From Lutimonas vermicola (GTDB taxonomy: Bacteria; Bacteroidota; Bacteroidia; Flavobacteriales; Flavobacteriaceae), in assembly GCF_038433205.1 (NCBI RefSeq), contig NZ_JBCDNA010000001.1, positions 1,302,001-1,366,000 on the forward strand: a DNA stretch of 64,000 nucleotides, given 5' to 3'. A program made the position numbers and the translations under genes. This document shows, piece by piece, positions 17,690 through 24,462 of this stretch. The notes under the pieces were generated by a model. The model saw nothing but the letters and a program-made list of their open reading frames with translations, had not been told where the DNA came from and ran no database searches. Within the stretch, counting starts at the first letter, position 1; the number at the start of each line of letters is the position of its first letter.

Positions 17690-17773
17690 TTTCAGGGATT
17701 TTAATCCATTGGATATCACTGAAAATATTTAAGATATTTCTTTGTAAATTTGCCAACCTAAAAGCGATTATAT

Positions 17774-18643
17774 ATGTCGGATAAATCAGTCATCATTCCA
17801 AGAACAAAGAAACCTGATTGGCTAAGGGTTAAACTACCAGTTGGGAAAAAGTATACTGACCTGAGAGGATTGGTGGATAAATATAAATTGAATACCATCT
17901 GTACAAGCGGAAGTTGCCCAAATATGGGAGAGTGCTGGGGGGAAGGAACAGCTACTTTTATGATTCTTGGGAATATTTGTACTCGCTCCTGTGGGTTTTG
18001 CGGAGTCAAAACCGGCAAACCTGAAACTGTAGAATGGGACGAGCCTGAAAAAGTAGCAAGATCGATTCATATAATGAAAATCAAACATGCGGTGATTACT
18101 TCTGTTGACAGAGATGACCTTAAAGACGGTGGTTCTATCATTTGGGCAGAGACGGTAGAGGCTATTCGCAGGACAAATCCAAATACCACCCTGGAAACCC
18201 TTATACCTGATTTCAGAGGGATCAAAAATAATATAGACCGTATCATTGAAGTTGCACCTGAAGTGATTTCGCACAATCTCGAAACAGTGAGGCGGCTTAC
18301 CAGAGAAGTGAGGATTCAGGCTCAATACGACAGAAGTCTTGAAGTTCTCGCATATTTAAAGGATTCGGGACAAAAAAGAACCAAATCAGGAATTATGCTT
18401 GGACTTGGCGAAACTGAAGAAGAAGTCATTGAAACACTTCACGATTTGCACAAAGCAAAGGTCGATATCGTTACCATTGGCCAATACCTTCAGCCAAGTA
18501 AAAAACATTTACCTGTTCATGAATTCATAACACCTGCTCAATTTGAAAAATACAAGGCCTATGGCCTTAAACTTGGTTTTAAATACGTTGAAAGTGGTGC
18601 CCTGGTAAGATCCTCCTATCGAGCAGAAAAGCATTTAATATAG
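17774..18643 (+). CDS. lipA: Lipoyl synthase
   Basis: A 289-residue radical-SAM enzyme that inserts two sulfurs into protein-bound octanoyl groups to make lipoyl cofactors. Both Fe-S clusters are recognisable: the auxiliary-cluster cysteines C43, C48 and C54 (CTSGSCPNMGEC) and the radical-SAM CxxxCxxC at C69, C73 and C76 (CTRSCGFC). The C-terminal RSSYRAEKH supplies the serine ligand of the auxiliary cluster. Its product serves the pyruvate and 2-oxoglutarate dehydrogenase complexes, whose E3 subunit gene (lpdA) is at 32305-33693. A TAAATTTG box at 17745-17752 is a plausible -7 element. lipB is not adjacent. Confidence 0.96.
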   Translation: MSDKSVIIPRTKKPDWLRVKLPVGKKYTDLRGLVDKYKLNTICTSGSCPNMGECWGEGTATFMILGNICTRSCGFCGVKTGKPETVEWDEPEKVARSIHIMKIKHAVITSVDRDDLKDGGSIIWAETVEAIRRTNPNTTLETLIPDFRGIKNNIDRIIEVAPEVISHNLETVRRLTREVRIQAQYDRSLEVLAYLKDSGQKRTKSGIMLGLGETEEEVIETLHDLHKAKVDIVTIGQYLQPSKKHLPVHEFITPAQFEKYKAYGLKLGFKYVESGALVRSSYRAEKHLI

Positions 18644-18688
18644 AAAATATCTCCAATTAATATATGATTAACAAGATGCTGATCATTT

Positions 18689-18704
18689 TGGCATAGAAAT
18701 TGAT
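18689..18704 (+). promoter_or_regulatory. Sigma-54-like -24/-12 promoter of small transcript 1
   Basis: TGGCATA-GAAA-TTGAT aligns with the RpoN consensus TGGCAyr-n4-TTGCw, with the invariant GG at -24 kept and one mismatch at -12 (GA for GC). The predicted start is about 18715, just before the leader it shares with copy 2. The same sequence with a perfect -12 stands before copy 2. Confidence 0.55.
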
Positions 18705-18714
18705 ATATTCCTTA

Positions 18715-18800
18715 TGAAGCAAAATTCCCCATTAATTTTGACTTCGTATGATTAATTTTGAGTTAGTAAGCTAAAGGCACCTCCTACAAGAGGTGCTTTT
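18715..18800 (+). ncRNA. Short transcript unit, copy 1 of 3 (sRNA or micropeptide gene)
   Basis: A predicted ~86-nt transcript from the sigma-54-like promoter to an intrinsic terminator. The leader contains GCAAAATTCCCC, then an AATTTTG-rich stretch, then an eight-codon ORF (ATG 18748 to TAA 18774) encoding MINFELVS. Immediately after the stop comes a hairpin GCACCTC / GAGGTGC (18777-18783 and 18790-18796) with a TTTT tail. The ORF is identical at every base in copies 2 and 3, while the hairpin loop and leader differ. I do not recognise the family. The unit may act as an RNA, with the ORF incidental, or as a true micropeptide gene. Confidence 0.6.
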
Positions 18801-18834
18801 ATGTTATATGACTGACTTAATAATGAAATATTTG

Positions 18835-18855
18835 TTCAACTTTATACAATTTGAA
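18835..18855 (+). promoter_or_regulatory. Candidate enhancer-binding site upstream of copy 2
   Basis: The imperfect dyad TTCAA-n11-TTGAA is centred about 125 bp before the predicted start of copy 2, where activators of sigma-54 promoters usually bind. The evidence is only symmetry and position in an AT-rich stretch. Confidence 0.2.
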
Positions 18856-18943
18856 TGAAATCGCCAGGCTAAAATGGTACTTCATCATAAAAAATGAACT
18901 TTTTTATTCATATTAATAAAATATTAACATTTAGCGTTGATTT

Positions 18944-18959
18944 TGGCATAAGAATTGCA
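18944..18959 (+). promoter_or_regulatory. Sigma-54 -24/-12 promoter of small transcript 2
   Basis: TGGCATAAGAATTGCA is a full match to TGGCAyr-n4-TTGCw, with GG at -24, GC at -12 and correct spacing. The predicted start is about 18970, so the RNA would begin right before the GCAAAATTCCCC leader, the same position as in copy 1. This is the strongest promoter match in the gene-free stretch. Confidence 0.7.
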
Positions 18960-18969
18960 ATTGATTTAG

Positions 18970-19057
18970 AAAGCAAAATTCCCCACTAATTTTGTTTTCA
19001 TTATGATTAATTTTGAGTTAGTAAGCTAAAAGCACCTTTGAAAAGAGGTGCTTTTTT
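18970..19057 (+). ncRNA. Short transcript unit, copy 2 of 3 (sRNA or micropeptide gene)
   Basis: A predicted ~88-nt transcript with the same layout as copy 1: leader GCAAAATTCCCC, AATTTTG stretch, eight-codon ORF MINFELVS (ATG 19003 to TAA 19029), then the terminator AGCACCT / AGGTGCT (19031-19037 and 19046-19052) with a six-T run. The ORF is base-for-base identical to copies 1 and 3. It sits behind the best sigma-54 promoter, so expression probably depends on RpoN and an activator, for example under nutrient or envelope signals. Targets are unknown. Confidence 0.62.
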
Positions 19058-19178
19058 CATGTTGAAGTCTCTTAACAGTTTCTATTATGTGATTCTCAGT
19101 TGTAAAGGGTTAATATAAATAGATTCACAATATTAAATAGAATAAAAAGAGATTTATGTAAATATTTTTGTTTAAAAT

Positions 19179-19209
19179 TTGGGAATTCACTAAATATTCT
19201 TTAATTTTG
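19179..19209 (+). promoter_or_regulatory. Housekeeping-type promoter of small transcript 3
   Basis: TTTG (~19179-19182) and TAATTTTG (19202-19209), about 19-20 bases apart, match the Bacteroidota -33/-7 consensus TTTG/TAnnTTTG. No TGGCA..TTGC pair is found before this copy. The predicted start is near 19216, giving a transcript as long as copies 1 and 2. Confidence 0.55.
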
Positions 19210-19215
19210 GAAATG

Positions 19216-19303
19216 AACAAGATCTATCACAAATTTTGTTCTTCATTTATGATTAATTTTGAGTTAGTAAGCTAAAGCACTTCTGCATCCGGAAGTGCTT
19301 TCT
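19216..19303 (+). ncRNA. Short transcript unit, copy 3 of 3 (sRNA or micropeptide gene)
   Basis: A predicted ~88-nt transcript. The leader differs from copies 1 and 2 except for AAATTTTGTT before the ORF. The eight-codon ORF MINFELVS (ATG 19249 to TAA 19275) is identical in every base. It runs straight into a ten-pair terminator, AAAGCACTTC / GAAGTGCTTT (19274-19283 and 19292-19301). That hairpin is symmetrical enough to stop the convergent minus-strand operon ending at 19316 as well. Its promoter is housekeeping-like, so this copy would be made constitutively while copies 1 and 2 are conditional. Confidence 0.6.
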
Positions 19304-19315
19304 TCATTTTATACA

Positions 19316-20128
19316 TTATAACTTGCCTATAAATGCTTCTACCAATTTGCTTATTACAGCTTCCGATGCTTTAGCAGCAAGCTGAACAGCTTCATGGGAT
19401 ACCTCTTCTATTTTTCCCTCAACTCCAAGATCGGTAATTACTGATAAACCAAAACAATCCATACCCATATGCTTGGCCACTATTACTTCGGGTACCGTGC
19501 TCATCCCAACAGCATCCGCTCCCATTAACTTAACCATTCTGTACTCGGCGGGCGTTTCAAAAGTCGGTCCTTGCAAAGCAAGATAAACTCCTTCTTGAAC
19601 ATTAATATTATTTTCTCTTGCCACGGTTTTCATCAATGTGATCATTTTTTTGCTGTAAGGCTCATGCATATCGACAAAACGAGGCCCAAATTTTTCCTCA
19701 TTCTCTCCTCTCAAAGGATGCTCAGGCATCATATTAATATGATCGGTAATAATCATGATATCGCCGACCTTAAACATCGGGTTAACACCGCCTGAGGCAT
19801 TGGATACCATTAATTTTTCTACTCCCAGCAACTTCATTACACGAATAGGAAAAGTAACTTCGGGCATTTCCCACCCCTCATAGTAGTGAAATCTTCCTTG
19901 CATCGCGACTACTTTTTTACCTGAAAGCTCCCCATAGATCAAGGTTCCTGAATGTCCTGAAACGGTACTTACCGGGAAATTGGGTATATCGTGATAAGGA
20001 ATTCTCTTTTCGACCTCCATCATGTTTACGATCCCGCCCAGTCCGGTTCCTAAAACAATTCCAATTTCTGGTTTCTCTATACCTATATCCAATAAAAACC
20101 TGGCAGTTTCTTTAATTTTTTCGTACAT
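19316..20128 (-). CDS. Purine-nucleoside phosphorylase (trimeric, PNP/MTAP class)
   Basis: A 270-residue cytoplasmic enzyme cleaving purine (deoxy)nucleosides with phosphate to base and (deoxy)ribose-1-phosphate. The family motifs are IGIVLGTGLGGIV (phosphate loop), VSGHSGTLIYGELSGKKVVAMQGRFHYYEG (read in two parts: VSGHSGTLIYGE and VAMQGRFHYYEG), SNASGGVNPMFKVGDIM, GPTFETPAEYRM and MSTVPEVIVAKHMG. The pattern is that of PunA/PNP (guanosine- and inosine-specific), not hexameric DeoD. Its start overlaps the end of lpxK by 17 bases, so it is the last gene of the long minus-strand operon. Confidence 0.93.
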   Translation of the reverse strand: MYEKIKETARFLLDIGIEKPEIGIVLGTGLGGIVNMMEVEKRIPYHDIPNFPVSTVSGHSGTLIYGELSGKKVVAMQGRFHYYEGWEMPEVTFPIRVMKLLGVEKLMVSNASGGVNPMFKVGDIMIITDHINMMPEHPLRGENEEKFGPRFVDMHEPYSKKMITLMKTVARENNINVQEGVYLALQGPTFETPAEYRMVKLMGADAVGMSTVPEVIVAKHMGMDCFGLSVITDLGVEGKIEEVSHEAVQLAAKASEAVISKLVEAFIGKL

Positions 20129-21155
20129 AATTTTTAATTAAATCATTAAATTTTTCACTATTGTCTAATATTTCCGTTTTGATTGGTAAATAAAAGACGG
20201 GCAGTGTTGTATGGAGAAAACTTCTTACATAATCCTTCTCAGTAGTCAGTATTAGTTTTTTTTCGCCATCAATAAGGGAGAAACTTTTCTTGATTTTTTC
20301 CAACTCCCGATTTCCTATAAACTGATGATCGGAAAATTTTAATTGTTGAAAGTTAATTTGAAGTGAAGTCAGGAATTCCTCCATAGGTTCAGTGTCGGCT
20401 ATACCAGTCACCATCAAAACATTCCATGAACTTAGTTCATCTGTTGGGATCTTCCCCTCCCTCCCAAATACATATGAATCGTATTGAATGCAACTGAAAA
20501 AGACATTTTGATTTGGCTTTGGCCGTATCTTTTTCACGATTTCAAGCTGTTCTTTTTTATCCAAGTCAGACGGACATTTACTAATGATGATAACGTCCGC
20601 CCGGTCAGCACCTTTCCTACTCTCCCTTAAATCACCTGCAGGCAATAGCAAGTCATCCGTATAAAGCTTGTCATAGGCAGTTAATAGCACATTGTATCCA
20701 GCCTTTACATAACGATGCTGAAAAGCGTCATCAAGTAATACCACATTTAATTCAGGCTTGAGTTTTTGCAATTGCTCCAAACCGTTTACGCGCTTTTCAT
20801 CGACTGCCACGATCACATCCTTAAATTTGCGGTAAAACTGTAAGGGTTCATCACCTAATTCTTTGGCTGAACTATTTTCAGACGCCAGTAAAAACCCCTT
20901 TGTTTTTCTACCATACCCTCTGCTTAGCACAGCCACCTGATAAGATGGCTGAAAAAGCCTGATCAGATACTCGATCATTGGTGATTTTCCAGTACCTCCT
21001 ACGCTGAGATTCCCAACCGATATAACAGGAAAGTCAAATGATTCAGACCTAAGCAAACCCAAATCAAATGCTCTGTTTCTAATGTTGGTGATCAATCCAT
21101 AAACAAAGGAAAAAGGATATAATATTTTTCGAGCCGAATTCACATTAGCTAACAT
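20112..21155 (-). CDS. lpxK: Tetraacyldisaccharide 4'-kinase
   Basis: A 347-residue inner-membrane-associated kinase that phosphorylates the 4' position of the lipid A disaccharide. The P-loop and its surroundings, VISVGNLSVGGTGKSPMIEYL (PVISVGNLSVGG then TGKSPM), lie at about residues 45-65. The family text LSRGYGRKTKGF, DEPLQFYRK, VLLDDAFQHRYV and LLPAGDLRES follows. An N-terminal hydrophobic stretch (ILYPFSFVYGLITNIRN) is the usual membrane-association helix. It lies 21 bp after ribBA and overlaps the PNP gene. Its presence shows the organism makes a 4'-phosphorylated lipid A precursor. Confidence 0.94.
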   Translation of the reverse strand: MLANVNSARKILYPFSFVYGLITNIRNRAFDLGLLRSESFDFPVISVGNLSVGGTGKSPMIEYLIRLFQPSYQVAVLSRGYGRKTKGFLLASENSSAKELGDEPLQFYRKFKDVIVAVDEKRVNGLEQLQKLKPELNVVLLDDAFQHRYVKAGYNVLLTAYDKLYTDDLLLPAGDLRESRKGADRADVIIISKCPSDLDKKEQLEIVKKIRPKPNQNVFFSCIQYDSYVFGREGKIPTDELSSWNVLMVTGIADTEPMEEFLTSLQINFQQLKFSDHQFIGNRELEKIKKSFSLIDGEKKLILTTEKDYVRSFLHTTLPVFYLPIKTEILDNSEKFNDLIKNYVRKN

Positions 21156-21176
21156 ACAAAAAACCTTGTTGAATAG

Positions 21177-22322
21177 CTAAAATGAAACGTAATCAACCAC
21201 TTCCAGGCCGTATCCAATCATACCAACTCTTTTCCCTGAATATTTACTGTTTGAGATCAATTTGATCTTATTGATCCTTAGGTCATGAAGAATCTGTGCT
21301 CCTATCCCAAAATCCTTTTCATCCATTTTATGCAATGGTTCCGGAACTTTCTTCCCCTCTTGGGTATTTTTCAAATATTTCAACCTGTTGATAAGGTCAA
21401 ATGACTGATATTCCTGATTGATAAATACAATGGCTCCTTTCCCGGAAGCATTGATAATATCAAACATTTTCGCCAATTTATCATCCGGATTATTCGTAAG
21501 AGTTCCAACAATATCATTATTGATCAATGTCGAATTGACCCTAACAAGCACTTCTTCGCCCAATTCCCAGTTACCCTTTGTGAGCGCCAGGTGAACCTGG
21601 CCGTTTGTAGTCTGCTTATAGGCCCGTAAACAATACTTCCCGAATCTTGTTTGGATTTGAAAATCTTCAATCTTATCGATCAGTGAATCATGCTTTAATC
21701 TGTAAGCTACAAGGTCTTCTATGGATATAATTTTCAAATCGTGTTTTTGGGCCACTTTCATGAGTTCAGGAAGCCTGGCCATGGTTCCGTCTTCATTGAG
21801 GATCTCAACCAATAATCCCGCTGGCTTCAAACCTGCTAACCTTGCCAAATCTATAGCTGCCTCTGTATGACCAGTTCTTCTTAATACCCCTCCGTCTTTT
21901 GCCCTTAAGGGGAAGATATGCCCGGGCCTTCCAAGATCCTCTCCTTTGGTTCCCTTTTTCGTAAGGGCCTTCACCGTTTTAGCCCTGTCATGCGTTGATA
22001 TACCTGTCGTGCAACCATGACCTATTAGATCGACAGAAACGGTAAACTGCGTATTGTGTAATACTGTGTTTTTACCCACCATCAATTCAAGATCCAACTC
22101 ATCACAACGAGTTTCAGTTAATGGCGCACAGATCAATCCGCGACCATTTGTCGCCATAAAATTGATCATCTCAGGAGTGACCATTTCGGCAGCAGCTACA
22201 AAATCGCCTTCATTTTCCCTACTCTCATCATCAACCACAATGATCATTTTACCTTTTTTAATATCCTCAATGGCTTCTTCAATGGTGTTCAGTTTGATAA
22301 CAGATTCTATTTTATTCTCCAT
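21177..22322 (-). CDS. ribB: 3,4-Dihydroxy-2-butanone-4-phosphate synthase with a degenerate GTP cyclohydrolase II domain
   Basis: A 381-residue RibBA-type protein. The N-terminal RibB half (1-~205) is complete: DDESRENEGDFVAAAE, GRGLICAPLT, GCTTGISTHDRAKT, RPGHIFPLRAKDGGVL and RTGHTEAAIDLARLAG. These bind ribulose-5-phosphate and Mg2+ for riboflavin synthesis. The C-terminal half has the RibA fold (FGKYCLRAYK at its start, LHDLRINKIKLISNSKYS near the end). Where RibA has its zinc and catalytic cysteines, this protein has VRVNSTLINNDIVGT with no cysteine at all. GTP cyclohydrolase II activity is therefore unlikely. Degenerate RibA halves are known in RibBA homologues. It lies in the ftsK-PNP operon, 10 bp after the LptF/G-like gene. 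Confidence 0.9.
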   Translation of the reverse strand: MENKIESVIKLNTIEEAIEDIKKGKMIIVVDDESRENEGDFVAAAEMVTPEMINFMATNGRGLICAPLTETRCDELDLELMVGKNTVLHNTQFTVSVDLIGHGCTTGISTHDRAKTVKALTKKGTKGEDLGRPGHIFPLRAKDGGVLRRTGHTEAAIDLARLAGLKPAGLLVEILNEDGTMARLPELMKVAQKHDLKIISIEDLVAYRLKHDSLIDKIEDFQIQTRFGKYCLRAYKQTTNGQVHLALTKGNWELGEEVLVRVNSTLINNDIVGTLTNNPDDKLAKMFDIINASGKGAIVFINQEYQSFDLINRLKYLKNTQEGKKVPEPLHKMDEKDFGIGAQILHDLRINKIKLISNSKYSGKRVGMIGYGLEVVDYVSF

Positions 22323-22332
22323 AAATCCCGAA

Positions 22333-23769
22333 TTAGTTCTTTTCTAGTTTAAATATTTTGTTAAACAGGTTAACCACAGGTTGCAAAAATGCATCCAAAT
22401 TAAATATTCCTTTATCCTTGGTAGCCCTTATCATTAAAAATACTCCAAAGGGAAGTAAAATAAAGGTAGCGAGCCAACCTCCTACGAAAGGAGAAACCTT
22501 ATTAGATTCGGCCATGTTTTTACCAAAAGTGGAAATAAAGAAATAAATAACAAAAATAGTAATAGCAATAATCATGGGCAGTCCAAATCCTCCTTTTCGA
22601 ATAATTGATCCTAAAGGAGTCCCTACAAAGAACAAGACCAGACAGGCAATGGAAAAAGCAATCCTTTTGTGAAATTCCACATTATAGCCGTTAATGATTT
22701 TCCGTTTATCTTTTAAGGTTTCCTTAAAACTCTTTAAATTATCAAAATTCCCCTGGACCGCAATAAATGCATTTTCTGTAATACGTTTCTTTTCTTTATC
22801 TGTGAAATTCTCTAAGATATCAGGATTCAGTGCTTTTCCTTGTACAGTATCGGTCATGAGCAAATTAGCTTTCAAAGTCTTGTATACCCGGTCAGCCCTG
22901 TTGTTAACAAATTCATTATAAGGTGTTTGAAGAGAATCAATAAAAAAATCAAGCTGCTTAAGACTCAGCATTTCTTTACCCGTTTTATATTTCACATCAT
23001 CAGGGTCAAAATCACCTATGTTCGAAATGTCAATACTTACTTCGTATTTATCAAAGTGAGCCTTCGTAAAAGGAGACCTCTTTCTTGATTCCACCGATGT
23101 TTTATTTCCAATCATATCCTCGGCATAATAACCATCCTCCAAAACCAAAGTGAGATAACGGCTGCCTTCTTCAGACACGATCTCTCCTTTTTTTGCTGTG
23201 ATCACCTTATTGTTAACTGTATTTGACCTCAGGTCATAAATGAGAACGTTCCTTAATAAATTTTCATCTTCTCCATACTTTTCCTCAAATTTAATGCTGT
23301 AATTCGGGATTTCAGTATTAAAGGTTCCAGGAACCAGTGCCAATCCCGGTTCTTTCATTTTCATGTTGTAAATAAGATTCTTTGATTTTAATGAGGCATA
23401 AGGGAATACGTAATTCAGGAATAAAAAATTTGATAAACTAAGCACCAACATCAGGATTACCAGAGGGCGGATAAACTTTTGAAGGGAAATGCCCGCCGAT
23501 TTTACAGCGGCAAATTCATAATTCTCAGCCATGTTGCCAAGAGCCATAATAGATGACAACAAAATTGCAATAGGCAATGCCGTTGGAACCATCATCAGGG
23601 CCATATAACCAAGAAACTTAAGAATAATGACCAAACTGATACCTTTCCCGGCGATTTTATCAAATTGCAACCATAGGGCCTGCATGATCAATACAAACAG
23701 GATGATAAAAAAAGTCGCTAAAAAAGGGCCCAGAAAGCTCTTAAGTAAATATCTGTTTAAGATTTTCAT
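22333..23769 (-). CDS. LptF/LptG-family permease (YjgP/YjgQ)
   Basis: A 478-residue integral membrane protein with the family start MKILNRYLLKSFLGPFLATFFI. Three transmembrane segments lie in the first ~130 residues and three at the end (~370-460: IAFSIACLVLFFVGTPLGSI, PMIIAITIFVIYFFISTF, WLATFILLPFGVFLMI), with a periplasmic beta-jellyroll domain between. As half of the LptB2FG ABC extractor it would lift LPS from the inner membrane. Flavobacteria usually carry two such genes; whether this is LptF or LptG cannot be settled here. It starts 27 bp after the lolA-like gene, so co-expression with lipoprotein carriers and lpxK is expected. Confidence 0.9.
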   Translation of the reverse strand: MKILNRYLLKSFLGPFLATFFIILFVLIMQALWLQFDKIAGKGISLVIILKFLGYMALMMVPTALPIAILLSSIMALGNMAENYEFAAVKSAGISLQKFIRPLVILMLVLSLSNFLFLNYVFPYASLKSKNLIYNMKMKEPGLALVPGTFNTEIPNYSIKFEEKYGEDENLLRNVLIYDLRSNTVNNKVITAKKGEIVSEEGSRYLTLVLEDGYYAEDMIGNKTSVESRKRSPFTKAHFDKYEVSIDISNIGDFDPDDVKYKTGKEMLSLKQLDFFIDSLQTPYNEFVNNRADRVYKTLKANLLMTDTVQGKALNPDILENFTDKEKKRITENAFIAVQGNFDNLKSFKETLKDKRKIINGYNVEFHKRIAFSIACLVLFFVGTPLGSIIRKGGFGLPMIIAITIFVIYFFISTFGKNMAESNKVSPFVGGWLATFILLPFGVFLMIRATKDKGIFNLDAFLQPVVNLFNKIFKLEKN

Positions 23770-23796
23770 TCAGCACGATTCACACTAGAGATCAAT

Positions 23797-24462
23797 TTAA
23801 TTATTGATCATATAATTCAATTCTTCATATTTTTTTTCATCGAAAACAAAGACAGATCCATCAATAGGCTGGTTAGTTTTGATATTATTCGCTGTTAAAA
23901 TAGTCCGTGTTTGGTTCATCCCTATTTCAATAATCTGATAAATGTGATTTGATTTTGTATCAATACCTACCAGAATTTCACTAATTTCCGAATTAGAATC
24001 AATAGGCGTAAGTTTTATGAATTGTATTTTTTTGCCATTGACCTGCTTTATATCACCCAGGGCATAATTATACCCGGATTTGTAAAAAGAATAGAACTTT
24101 GAAGGCGTAAAGGTATTGTCTTCATCAATATCCGTATCAGAAATATTCACTTCTTCATTTTCGGGAATAATCGTGTAGGTTTTGGAACCATCAAATATTT
24201 GCGTTGACCCGAATAAATTGACCACATATTTCTCACCTTCAAGAATCACGTCACCCGACATTTCCTGTTTTACATCTTCAGCCGAATTATCCAGAACATA
24301 ATCAAAATCCATCGAAACATTATTGTAACTGCTCATGGTTCCTGAAGCATCATCCAAAATCTTTTTTGCCGCTTCATCATTTTGACCAAGTATTGCATTG
24401 ACGCAAAAAATACTCAGTATAATCCCTGTATATAGTTTTAATTTAAATTTACGATTGTTCAT
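23797..24462 (-). CDS. lolA: LolA-like outer-membrane lipoprotein carrier
   Basis: A 221-residue periplasmic protein with a signal peptide (YTGIILSIFCVNAILGQ) and the LolA half-barrel pattern: MSSYNNVSMDFDYVL, GDVILEGEKYVVNLFGSTQIFDG (GDVILEGEKYVV then FGSTQIFDG), KTYTIIPENEEVNISD and VGIDTKSNHIYQIIE. It should carry lipoproteins from the LolCDE complex to the outer membrane; a LolC/E-like permease gene is at 33757-34992. Its start overlaps the end of ftsK by 14 bases, the same arrangement of ftsK and lolA seen in many bacteria. Confidence 0.88.
   Translation of the reverse strand: MNNRKFKLKLYTGIILSIFCVNAILGQNDEAAKKILDDASGTMSSYNNVSMDFDYVLDNSAEDVKQEMSGDVILEGEKYVVNLFGSTQIFDGSKTYTIIPENEEVNISDTDIDEDNTFTPSKFYSFYKSGYNYALGDIKQVNGKKIQFIKLTPIDSNSEISEILVGIDTKSNHIYQIIEIGMNQTRTILTANNIKTNQPIDGSVFVFDEKKYEELNYMINN

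Larger units (their letters stand above)
18744..19303 (+). repeat. Three direct, dispersed copies of a short core plus terminator
   Basis: A core of about 29 bases (18747-18775, 19002-19030, 19248-19276) occurs three times in the same orientation at spacings of 255 and 246 bases, identical in all copies. Each core is followed by a terminator hairpin with its own loop: GCACCTC/GAGGTGC, AGCACCT/AGGTGCT and AAAGCACTTC/GAAGTGCTTT. Copies 1 and 2 share an additional leader block (AGCAAAATTCCCC, at 18718-18730 and 18972-18984). There are no terminal inverted repeats, target-site duplications or transposase, so this is a paralogous gene array and not a mobile element. Confidence 0.85.

Noticed and set aside
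17834..18325. 163-codon minus-strand ORF
   Set aside because: Antisense shadow of lipA, with no family-like text.
18644..19315. Possible IS element or MITE explaining the three repeats
   Set aside because: No terminal inverted repeats, target-site duplication or transposase; each copy has its own promoter and terminator.
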